From: Flectonema sp. DT1601
Lineage: Eukaryota; Euglenozoa; Diplonemea; Diplonemida; Diplonemidae
Reading direction: 5' to 3'
DNA length: 64,000 bases
NCBI GenBank assembly: GCA_964019425.1
Contig: OZ025854.1
Span: forward strand, 186,001 to 250,000
Shown here: one piece after another, positions 55,060 to 64,000 of the stretch
Layout of the letters: the number at the start of each line of letters is the position of its first letter
Numbering within the stretch: position 1 is the first letter of the stretch
Position numbers and translations under genes: made by a program
The notes under the pieces: generated by a model
Databases searched by the model: none
The model's input: only the letters and a program-made list of their open reading frames with translations
Told to the model about the DNA's origin: nothing

Positions 55060-55573
55060 TATCCATGACTTATCTCTCCCTTTTGCCAAAAAAATGGACA
55101 AAATTATTAAACCTTTTTTGAAGAAATGGTGGGGATTTGTCCGCTCTGCGAACACAGTCATCCTTTTTACCGGTTCAAAGAACACTGTTGGTCTCAGACA
55201 CAAAAGAGTCGAGACGCTATATAAACAAGCGCAATCAATTAAACTAGACATACTCAGATCCTCACAGGACTCTGACATGCACGGTGTCTACAATGTTATT
55301 ATGGAGAAATCGTCCAATTGGTCGAAAAAGTTTTCAGCTTCTGCTGAATGGGAGCGCCTTATTAAGTTTTTTTCTTACCGTTCTCTCGCGAAGCAATCAG
55401 CTGGTCTTGGTCACCGATTGCGCGATCTACGTACTACTCGCCCCGATCTCCTTAAGCGTTTTGAAGTGGAAGCCACAGATGAACTACTGAACTCTTTGAA
55501 TAAATTACAAGTCCAAGGACAGTGGAAGGAGTGGTCTAAATGCTCCTTAAAAGCTGCTAAGTGTTTCTGCTAA
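55060..55573 (+). pseudogene. LINE ORF 3' part (RT thumb and connector)
   Basis: Resumes the LINE frame after the nested element: HDLSLPFAKKMDKIIKPFLK, KWWGFVRSANTV, ETLYKQAQSIKL, LRTTRPDLLKRFEVEATDEL. This is the stretch that follows the reverse transcriptase in R2-type LINEs. The frame then enters the 1.36-kb unit sequence at about 55545 and stops at 55573; the expected CCHC/restriction-like endonuclease is absent. Confidence 0.8.
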
Positions 55574-56082
55574 GTGTTTCTCACTTAGAATCTTATTGTT
55601 ATGTTCGTTTTCTATCCCCTCTTCTATCCCTTTTGTTCAAAAAAAGCGGGAGGAAATTCTCTCATTCATGCTAAGATGCACTCTGAACTTTGATTTTTTG
55701 ATCTGAGTGTGAGGGAATGACCTGTTAGTGCATTGGGCATAAGCTGGGCTGCAGTTTAGATGTCTTAGGTGTTAATAAGGGGTTCCTCTTAGCATTTTTC
55801 TTTGTTACCACCTTATGATTTTCTTGAAGAAAAAAAATAGAAGTCATAATGGTGCTTCCCTCTGGAAGGGTTGTAAGCCATGGTGTCCAACTAAATTAAA
55901 GGACAAGTCTGGGATAATCCCTGCCAGAGGGGCGAGTATTCTACCATGGTTGAAATACTCTGGCAACTGATCTTCAATTTTATGTTGTTTGTTAGCTGCT
56001 GGTGTATCTTGATTATGTGTTGATACTTGCATTTTTTTATTTGTAATCTTCTATTACAATTCTCTTTCTGTTCTGGTCTGTG
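55545..56082 (+). repeat. Partial 1.36-kb unit
   Basis: Matches the unit from CTCCTTAAAAGCTGCTAAGT to CTGTTCTGGTCTGT, then is cut by the next inverted-repeat-arm copy at 56083. Confidence 0.9.
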
Positions 56083-56274
56083 AATTTCGATAAAGTGGGA
56101 AGTAACGGACTGGGAGCTTTTGGCTCCTGCCCTATTCCCGATGTAAACTTTCTTTTTATTTTTATTTTTTTTAACAGGCCCAAAGGGCGACAATGATGGT
56201 TGCTGACCAAGGAATAATATTCAAATGAATTTTCGTTTCAAAGAAACGAACAGAATTAAGAGAGAGGCAGAGGG

Positions 56275-56305
<31 letters not shown>

Positions 56306-56515
56306 GAAAAAAAAAAATGAAGAGGAAATAATCAAACATGAAAAAAAAAAAAAAAAAAAAAAATATATATATAAATAAAAAACGTTGTATGAAAAAGGAA
56401 AAAAAAGAAAAAAAAAAGACCAGAAAAGGAAAGAGAAAATGAAAAGGTATAATATTATTGTGGGGATATGAGGGATAGCAGGGAGATGCTCTTTTTTTTT
56501 TTTTTTTTTTTTTTT
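56083..56515 (+). mobile_element. Second copy of the inverted-repeat arm (one side only)
   Basis: GAATTTCGATAAAGTGGGAA through GGGGATATGAGGGATAGCAG, nearly identical to 49687-50120, inserted in a 1.36-kb unit after GGTCTGT. Satellite units follow in forward orientation. I find no matching reversed arm to the right. Confidence 0.85.
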
Positions 56516-57211
56516 CTTATTTATTATTTAAAAAAAGGAAACAATCAGTTTAGCGTCTCGATCAGGACGGAAAATAGAAATTAATCGACATAGTTGATCG
56601 ATAGAAAAAAAAACTATGATAACATTGTTTATTCATTTTTTTTTTTTTTTTTTTTTTTTAAATCTTTTTAATTATTTTAAAGAAAAAACAATCAGTTTAG
56701 CGTCTTGACCAGGACGGAAAATAGTAAGTAATCGACATAGTCGATCGATAAAAAAAAAACAATGATAACATTGTTTATTCCTTTTTTTTTTTTTTTATTC
56801 TTTTTATTTATTTTTTTAAAGAAAAAACAATCAGTTTAGCGTCCTGACCAGGACGGAAAATAGAAAGTAATCGACATAGTCGATCGATAAAAAAAAACAA
56901 TGATAACATTGTTTATTCTTTTTTTTTTTTTTTTATTTTAATTCTTTTTATTTATTTTTTAAAAAGAAAAAAAATGGAAAATAGAAATTAGTCAACAAAG
57001 TCGAACGATAAAAAAAAACAATGATAACATTGTTTATTCTTTTTTTTTTTATTTTTTTTATATTCTTTTTTATTAATTTTGAAAAAAACAATCAGTTTAG
57101 CGTCTTGACCAGGACGGAAAATAGAAAGTAATCGACATAGTCGATCGATAAAAAAAACAATGATAACATTGTTTATTCTTTTTTTTTTTTTTTTTTTTTA
57201 AATTCTTTTTA
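56515..57211 (+). repeat. Hairpin satellite array, forward, first block
   Basis: Five or so units of types A and B in forward orientation. One has the near-perfect palindrome CGTCCTGACCAGGACG in place of CGTCTTGACCAGGACG. Continues at 58625 beyond the foldback element. Confidence 0.93.
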
Positions 57212-57220
57212 TTAATTTTT

Positions 57221-58615
57221 GGGAAAACCTCTAATTCCACGTAAATGTTACTGAAATGTCCGATTTCAACATGAAAGTTTCCGAAACGGACAGCTCCACA
57301 CAAAAAAGTTTCCGAAATGGACAGCTCCACACAAAATAGTTTCCGAAATGGACAGCTCCACACACGAAAGTTTCCGAAATGGACAGCAAAAAAAAAAATT
57401 TTTTTTTTGTTGGCAAAATGAATTTTTTTTTTTTTTTTTCTCCGTTGCCTGCACCCAAAAAAACTTTTCGCTAGTGAACAACTTTTTTTTTCCCGCATAA
57501 AATTGCTATGGTAGGTAATTTCATTTTCGCTGTTCAGTAAACGGAAAGGTTTTTCTTTCGCTATTCACTGAAAGTGATATTCGGATTTTTCGCTGTTCGG
57601 TAAGAAAACAAGGTTTTTCTTCGTTCCCAAATACACCGGGATGGCCGAGATGGGTTGGTTCTCAATGAGGGAAGGAGTAATTTAAGGTAAAGCAAGTGCT
57701 GTAATTACAACTAATACGTGCAGGGCCTGAATCAACCTCTTAGTACTCCCTTTTCAACAGGTGACATAATAATATATACTAGTAGCTCGCTAATCAAGTG
57801 AAAGTTAGTAGCGGATTAGTTCGGCTGATTGAATCTTTAGAAAAGTGTTCCGTGGGCTACTTTCACAGAAACTCCGAAAGGACAGTACTGTGTGGCTCAG
57901 TGAGGTGATCTCAGACTTGAGAACACTAAATGGTTTCGCCACTCCACAGCTATTCATGTCAAGCCCTAGGCCGCTGATCATGTACACTTGGTTTTTGCGC
58001 TCTCATACCTCATCTTGGTTGGTACGACGTGTAGCGGAGACTTGTCTCTGCGTAGGTGACCCGGCCCTGCACACATACCGAGCTGTATCACTCTTCTAAA
58101 GATTCATGATGTTGGATTTCTCTTGTCTCCTATCTGACGCTTGTGATGCACCTCTAGTATTTTAATACACTCTGAATTCTCATGGTTGTATGAGCTGACA
58201 AGTCGGGTGTCTCTACCCGAAATTCGTCCATCCCTATACCTGGCCCTGCACACATACCGAGCTATGCCGATCCAGGGGCGCAGTCAGGCCCAGGCCCAGG
58301 TCACACAGGTTCGGTGTATTTCACTCATCTCGTCGGATGGCCTTGCCTTACGTAGGAAAAAAATTTTTTTTTGGGAGAAAAAAAAATCCCCATGACTTTG
58401 GGCGACCCCGAAATGCACTGGCAGTAAGCTATAAAAAAAAAAAAAACAGCTGTCCATTTCGGAAACTTTCGTGTGTGGAGCTGTCCGTTTCGGAAACTAT
58501 TTTGTGTGGAGCTGTCCATTTCGGAAACTTTTTTGTGTGGAGCTGTCCATTTCGGAAACTTTCATGTTGAGATCGGACATTTCAGAAACTTTTTTGTGGA
58601 ATTATAGTTTTTCCC
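57221..58615. mobile_element. Mutator-like foldback element (non-autonomous)
   Basis: Terminal inverted repeats of about 175-180 bp begin GGGAAAAACTATAATTCCAC (right, reversed) and GGGAAAACCTCTAATTCCAC (left). Each arm contains about four tandem 31-bp copies of TTTCCGAAATGGACAGCTCC. A 9-bp direct repeat TTAATTTTT flanks it (57212-57220, 58616-58624). The interior (57480-58430) is unique, with a duplicated CCCTGCACACATACCGAGCT (58059 and 58240) and no recognised transposase. The 9-bp duplication and long terminal repeats fit Mutator-like elements. Confidence 0.78.
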
Positions 58616-58624
58616 TTAATTTTT

Positions 58625-61210
58625 TAAAGAAAAAAAACGGAAAATAGAAATTAGTCAACAAAGTCGAACGATAAAAAAAAACAATGATAACATTGTTTAT
58701 TCTTTTTTTTATTTTTTTTTTTTAATATATTTTTTTTTTATTTTGAAAAAAAAAACAATCAGTTTAGCGTCTTGACCAGGACGGAAAATAGAAAGTAATC
58801 GACATAGTCGATCGATAAAAAAAACAATGATAACATTGTTTATTCTTTTTTTTGTATTTTTTTTATATTCTTTTTTATTAATTTTGAAAAAAAAAAACAA
58901 TCAGTTTAGCGTCTTGACCAGGACGGAAAATAGAAAGTAATCGACATAGTCGATCGATAAAAAAAACAATGATAACATTGTTTATTCTTTTTTTTGTATT
59001 TTTTTTATATTCTTTTTTATTAATTTTGAAAAAAAAAACAATCAGTTTAGCGTCTTGACCAGGACGGAAAATAGAAAGTAATCGACATAGTCGATCGATA
59101 AAAAAAACAATGATAACATTGTTTATTCTTTTTTTTTTTTTTTTTTAAATTCTTTTTATTTATTTTTTAAAAGAAAAAAAACGGAAAATAGAAATTAGTC
59201 AACAAAGTCGAACGATAAAAAAAAAACAATGATAACATTGTTTATTCTTTTTTTTTATTTTTTTTTTTTTAATATTTTTTTTTTATTTTGAAAAAAAAAA
59301 CAATCAGTTTAGCGTCTTGACCAGGACGGAAAATAGAAAGTAATCGACATAGTCGATCGATAAAAAAAAACAATGATAACATTGTTTATTCTTTTTTTTT
59401 ATTTTAAATTCTTTTTATTCATTTTTTAAAGAAAAAAAACGGAAAATAGAAATTAGTCGACAAAGTCGAACGATAAAAAAAAAAACAATGATAACATTGT
59501 TTATTCTTTTTTTTTTTGTATTTTTTTTAATATTCTTTTTTATTAATTTTGAAAAAAAAAAAACAATCAGTTTAGCGTCTTGACCAGGACGGAAAATAGA
59601 AAGTGATCGACATAGTCGATCGATAAAAAAACAATGATAACATTGTTTATTCTTTTTTTTTATTTTAAATTCTTTTTATTTATTTTTTAAAGAAAAAAAA
59701 AACGGAAAATAGAAATTAGTCGACAAAGTCGAACGATAAAAAAACAATGATAACATTGTTTATTCTTTTTTTTGTATTTTTTTATATTCTTTTTTATTAA
59801 TTTTGAAAAAAAAAACAATCAGTTTAGCGTCTTGACCAGGACGGAAAATAGAAAGTGATCGACATAGTCGATCGATAAAAAAAAACAATGATAACATTGT
59901 TTATTCTTTTTTTTTATTTTAAATTCTTTTTATTTATTCTTTAAAGAAAAGAAACGGAAAATAGAAATTAGTCGACAAAGTCGAACGATAAAAAAAAACA
60001 ATGATAACATTGTTTATTCTTTTTTTTTTTTTTTTTTTTTATATTCTTTTTTATTAATTTTGAAAAAAAACAATCAGTTTAGCGTCTTGACCAGGACGGA
60101 AAATAGAAAGTGATCGACATAGTCGATCGATAAAAAAACAATGATAACATTGTTTATTCTTTTTTTTTATTTTAGATTCTTTTTATTTATTTTTTAAAGA
60201 AAAAAAAAACGGAAAATAGAAATTAGTCGACAAAGTCGAACGATAAAAAAAACAATGATAACATTGTTTATTCTTTTTTTTGTATTTTTTTATATTCTTT
60301 TTTATTAATTTTGAAAAAAAAAAAACAATCAGTTTAGCGTCTTGACCAGGACGGAAAATAGAAAGTGATCGACATAGTCGATCGATAAAAAAACAATGAT
60401 AACATTGTTTATTTTTTTTTTTTTATTTTAAATTCTTTTTATTTATTCTTTAAAGAAAAGAAACGGAAAATAGAAATTAGTCGACAAAGTCGAACGATAA
60501 AAAAAAAACAATGATAACATTGTTTATTCTTTTTTTTTTTTTTTTTTTATATTCTTTTTTATTAATTTTGAAAAAAAACAATCAGTTTAGCGTCTTGACC
60601 AGGACAGAAAATAGAAAGTGATCGACATAGTCGATCGATAAAAAAACAATGATAACATTGTTTATTCTTTTTTATTTATTTTAAATTCTTTTTATTTATT
60701 TTTTAAAGAAAAAAAACGGAAAATAGAAATTAGTCAACAAAGTCGAACAATAAAAAAAAAACCAATGATAACATTGTTTATTCTTTTTTTTTTTTTTTTT
60801 TTTTTATATTCTTTTTTATTAATTTTGAAAAAAAAAAACAATCAGTTTAGCGTCTTGACCAGGACGGAAAATAGAAAGTAATCGACATAGTCGATCGATA
60901 AAAAAACAATGATAACATTGTTTATTCTTTTTTTTTATTTTAAATTCTTTTTATTTATTATTTAAAGAAAAGAAACGGAAAATAGAAATTAGTCGACAAA
61001 GTCGAACGATAAAAAAAAAACAATGATAACATTGTTTATTCTTTTTTTTTTTTTTTTTATATTCTTTTTATTAATTTTTTAAAAAAAAAAAAAAAAAACA
61101 ATCAGTTTAGCGTCTTGACCAGGACGGAAAACTGGAAGTAATCGACATAGTCGATCGATAAAAAAAACAATGATAACATTGTTTCATCTTTTATATTTTT
61201 TAATTTTTTT
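58625..61210 (+). repeat. Hairpin satellite array, forward, main block
   Basis: About 20-25 units. Type A and type B alternate through most of the block, with a run of consecutive A units near 58755-59120. Every unit ends ACAATGATAACATTGTTTAT. Unit-to-unit differences are mostly in A/T run length, plus AAGTAATCG/AAGTGATCG and GTCAACAAAG/GTCGACAAAG. Confidence 0.95.
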
Positions 61211-61879
61211 TTATATTTGAAGAAAAGAAAGAAGAAAAAAAAAAAAAAAAAAAAAAAAACAAGCGGAATTGATCATAATGGGTGGCAGGGGTTGATATAA
61301 CTTCATTTGAAAATTCTTCTTTTTTAATTTCTTTTTTTTTGAAATTTTTTTTTTTATTTAACAGGAGTTAAGATCACTTACATGAGTTAACACAACACAG
61401 ATACGAGAGTAGCAAAATGAGGTAACACTACCAATTCAACAAAAAATAATCAGGATCGGACACAAGGAGGAGAGTTCATTCTACCTCTCACTGTCCTTGC
61501 TGGTATCTTAAGTGTCTTGGTATCTCTTGTGTGTCGGTATCTCGGAAGTGCTGGTATCTCGTATGTGCGTTGGTATCTCTTGCGTGTTGGTATCTCTTGC
61601 ACATAATAAAAAAAATATTGAGTTAACATGATCAGTTTTATTTATCATCAGAGACAGACCGGAACTATTTGAAAATAAAATGTAGATGGGAAACAGTGAA
61701 AATTAAAATGAATGATAAAATTAAATGAGATTTATGACATAACAGACCAGATAGAGAGTAATAAAGGGAAAAGGAAAACGGAAAGGGTTCATTCACTTAG
61801 TTAAAGTTAAGACCGATTAGTCAGTTTAAGGTCTTGACTAGGACCAACAAAAAAAAAAAAAATATAAATAAATAAATAA
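61211..61879. other. Mixed repeat junction
   Basis: Holds six imperfect 19-20-bp copies of GGTATCTC plus spacer (61511-61602), then, reversed, a diverged copy of part of the 1.36-kb unit (about 61640-61790; GTTTCCCATCTAC shared) and a variant satellite hairpin segment (GTCAGTTTAAGGTCTTGACT at 61819). Confidence 0.65.
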
Positions 61880-62436
61880 ATAACGATCAAGCTGAGCTGA
61901 TCTTGTTTTTATTAAAATAAGGGGAGCGGGAGGGATGGAAGGAATAAAGGAAAAAAAAAGAAAAGGTCGATCAATTGGATCTGGTCGTCGAGAAGAAGAA
62001 GACAATTATTTTAAAGGTCGATCGGCATAGCCGATCGTTGAGAAAAATAACCAGATATAAATACAATCAGTTTAAATAAAAAAAAAAAAAAAAATAAATA
62101 AATAAAAAAAAAAAAAAAGTTTAACGATCAAGCTGAGCTGATCTTGTTTTTATTAAAATAAGGGGAGCGGGAGGGATGGAAGGAATAAAGGAAAAAAAAA
62201 GAAAAGGTCGATCAATTGGATCTGATCGTCGAGAAGAAGAAAACAATTGTTTTTAAAAAAAATGATCGGTATAGCCGATCGTTGAGAAAAGAACAGATAT
62301 AAATACAATCGGTTTTGGTGATCGACGAGTGGAGCGATCACTTGACAAGAAGGAAAAAAGAAAGGACCGATTAATTGGGGCTTTGGTTGTATTCCCAAGG
62401 CATGTTTTTTTTTTTTTTTTTTTTATTATTCATTTA

Positions 62437-62471
<35 letters not shown>

Positions 62472-62611
62472 TAATCACATTTTGTTCAAAAATATTTCAT
62501 ATTAGAGTAAAAGAAAAAGAAAAAAAGAAATAAGAGAAAAAAAAAAAACCATTGCTGGCCCCCTCACCACTCATAGAGGATGAGGAGGCCAGTAAGGCGT
62601 CACTCAAATCT
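61880..62611 (+). repeat. 0.7-kb dispersed repeat, copy 2
   Basis: Same order as 42430-43147, including both 215-bp subunits and the terminal CATTGCTGGCCCCCTCACCA and GGCGTCACTCAAATC. Beyond this point the two copies diverge (unit sequence after copy 1, unique DNA here). Confidence 0.9.
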
Positions 62612-62803
62612 ATGCCAAGCCTTGGGAACTTGGATTGGGGTTTAGACCATTTACAATTAACAATTAATCTGATTAACGTTATGATCTGACGGACATAAAC
62701 ATATCGACAAAATATTACAAACAAAACGAACAATAAATAATAAATAATAAATAAGCTAATAAACTAAATAAACAAAGTGATGTGAAAGTAAGGAAAAAGA
62801 GAA
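62612..62803. other. Short unique spacer
   Basis: No gene recognised. Contains a short AATAAATAATAAATAATAAA stretch near 62731. Confidence 0.4.
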
Positions 62804-63337
62804 TTACAAGGGGGTGGAGTCACCGTGAACGTCATCAGCAGAACATCTCCTTCGATTATAACGATATCTTGATGGAGGGGTCCGTTTTTTCAGAGTTGAA
62901 CGCTCAGACTTTCTCGGCGGAGTTTCAATTTCCTCATGTTCTTCTGTGTCTGGCGGACTCAAACCTTCTGCCCATGAAGCTAATTGGAACTTCAGGGCCG
63001 CAATTTGAGACCGTGCCAAGGCGAGTTGAACATTTAAATCGCTCGCCAGTCCCGTTAACATCATGGATTGCTCAAGCTGCTCTGCGTGAGTTGTACACCG
63101 TTGGTGATTCAGCTCCGAGAGGCGAAGTTGGGCATCCAAAAGTTGTTCTGAGAGCTCTGCCGCTTTCTCGTTTGTTTCGAGAGAGTCATCTACTGCTCGA
63201 CAGTAGTTCTCGAGTAAGTCAATCCTACCCTCGGACCATTGTCTCGCAATAGGTGTATTCTCTCTAACGGAGATAACGTGACTCTCTTGTCGTAAAATCT
63301 TGGTCGGCGTGCGGTCGAGAGCTTCACTCTGCGGCAT
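62804..63337 (-). CDS. Coiled-coil protein of repeat domain, function unknown
   Basis: Intact 177-aa frame with ATG at 63337 (MPQSEALDRTPTKILRQES). The middle is a predicted coiled coil (ETNEKAAELSEQLLDAQLRL, SDLNVQLALARSQIAALKFQ); the end is basic (PRKSERSTLKKRTPPSRYRY). The leader upstream (to about 63425) is conserved with the broken copy at 41490-41579. The two copies share residues 1 to about 125 and have unrelated C-termini. It may be a nucleic-acid-binding structural protein of a mobile element; no known domain recognised. Confidence 0.55.
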   Translation of the reverse strand: MPQSEALDRTPTKILRQESHVISVRENTPIARQWSEGRIDLLENYCRAVDDSLETNEKAAELSEQLLDAQLRLSELNHQRCTTHAEQLEQSMMLTGLASDLNVQLALARSQIAALKFQLASWAEGLSPPDTEEHEEIETPPRKSERSTLKKRTPPSRYRYNRRRCSADDVHGDSTPL

Positions 63338-63425
63338 TGTCGGAGGAATTGAGGCTAGAGGACAAAGAGGGGTGATATAATTAAGGGTAGGGATAAGGGG
63401 TTTAATAAGAGGAGTAAAAAGACTA

Positions 63426-63726
63426 CTGCAACTGGAAATATTACTGCGCTGAATAATTACTGCGGGGAAATATTACTGCGCGGAAAAATTAGTGCGGTTT
63501 TTTTGAGAAAAAATTAGTGCAGTTTTTTCCACTTGGTGGTAGAAAAAAATTTGGTTGTTTTTTTGCTGTATAAGGCACCAGCAGAAAAATGCAGCTGGAA
63601 AAAAGTCGATTCTGAGCAGAAATATTAGTGCGGTGGAAATATTACTGCGTGGAAAAATTAGTGCGGTTTTTTGCAGATTTGGAAATTAGTGCGGTTTTTT
63701 CCGCGCAGTAATATTTCCAGTTGCAG
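63426..63726. mobile_element. 301-bp TA-flanked MITE (Tc1/mariner-like ends)
   Basis: Terminal inverted repeats start CTGCAACTGGAAATATTACT and extend about 24 bp, flanked by TA (63424-63425, 63727-63728). The interior is full of short repeats: ATTAGTGCGGTTTTTT (about four) and AAATATTACTGCG (several, both orientations). The paralogous locus at about 41483-41495 has an uninterrupted single TA (GACTACTCGAAG in this orientation), so insertion and target duplication are directly visible. Confidence 0.88.
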
Positions 63727-63740
63727 TACTCGTAGTTGTA

Positions 63741-64000
63741 GGTGATACTTGCATTTTTTTATTTGTAATCTTCTATTACAATTCTCTTTCTGTTCTGGTC
63801 TGTTACTTCATTTGTCTTGTTTAACTTCAGTTATATGCATTTTACTTTTTATTGTTTCCCATCTACTTTTTATTTTCTATTAGTTCTGGTCAGAAACTCC
63901 TGGGCAGCAAGAAGGAAAGTAGTTAAGTACTTCTGGGTGTTTGGCATCACCCCCCATAGTGAGCAAGTACAACAGGTAGCATTGGTAGTCTGTTGATCCT
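63741..64000 (+). repeat. Partial 1.36-kb unit at window edge
   Basis: Matches the unit from GATACTTGCATTTTTTTATT onward (as at 43249) and runs off the window. It probably begins another array. Confidence 0.9.

Larger units (their letters stand above)
47229..55573 (+). mobile_element. R2/NeSL-like LINE, split by a nested element
   Basis: The 5' part runs from about 47262 to 49686, the 3' part from about 55060 to 55545. Both ends abut the 1.36-kb units: 47229-47261 repeats unit sequence (ACAGTCCAAATCTCACCTGG), and at 55545 the ORF runs straight into unit sequence (GCTCCTTAAAAGCTGCTAAG). No C-terminal endonuclease is left, so the copy is 3'-truncated or recombined. An ACACCGGGCCGGCGGTGT hairpin stands at the 5' end of the conserved ORF. 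Confidence 0.8.

Noticed and set aside
57640-57700. tRNA-like phrase (GGGATGGCCGAGATGGGTTGG)
   Set aside because: It recalls a Ser/Leu tRNA D-arm, but no matching T-arm box B or acceptor closure follows.
53286-61210. Satellite array as a CRISPR-like array
   Set aside because: Spacers are only A/T runs and the unit itself is the variable part; two alternating unit types and eukaryotic context fit a satellite.

Overview
This is nuclear DNA of a single-celled eukaryote, with mitochondrial-type enzymes, GT-AG introns, a divergent histone H2A and very many A/T homopolymer runs. I cannot name the species. The first 40 kb is a gene-bearing domain and the last 24 kb is a repeat and transposon domain.

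Gene domain (182-40180). Fourteen protein genes are all on the minus strand: an RND/patched-type permease, a small type I membrane protein, a cytochrome b5-acyl-CoA dehydrogenase fusion, a LisH/WD40 protein, an unrecognised three-exon protein, a SAC3/GANP mRNA-export protein, a myristoylation-signal HECT ubiquitin ligase, a secreted 2H-phosphoesterase-like protein, a divergent histone H2A, succinate dehydrogenase flavoprotein (SDHA), a large PPR-like protein, a coiled-coil/EF-hand-like protein and two paralogous proteins built from a repeated YT..EF...YG...G...W module. One tRNA-Asn lies on the plus strand. I resolved thirteen introns. Almost all have donor G|GTATGT or close to it, and several correct the gene models (the HECT, SAC3, SDHA and second YG-module genes are each split over several open frames).

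About a dozen of the fourteen start codons have a splice-acceptor-like AG 5-67 nt upstream, mostly after a pyrimidine tract, but no GTATG donor in the adjoining intergenic stretch in the cases I scanned. With the one-strand layout, this suggests polycistronic transcription resolved by spliced-leader trans-splicing. Such organisation is known in euglenozoans and in dinoflagellates/perkinsids. Here it is an inference from sequence only.

Repeat domain (40.4-64 kb). It holds a decayed jockey/CR1-type reverse-transcriptase relic; two copies of a coiled-coil ORF with different C-terminal halves; a duplicated 0.7-kb repeat; three tandem copies of a 1.36-kb unit; and an R2/NeSL-like LINE joined to those units. 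The LINE is split by a 5.3-kb element with about 540-bp terminal inverted repeats, which in turn contains a dead piggyBac element flanked by TTAA. There is also a large satellite whose units carry three short hairpins with compensatory base changes, a Mutator-like foldback element with a 9-bp target duplication inside that satellite, and a 301-bp TA-flanked MITE whose empty site is present elsewhere in the window. A diverged 5' relic of the same LINE family sits in an intron of the SAC3 gene, linking the two domains.
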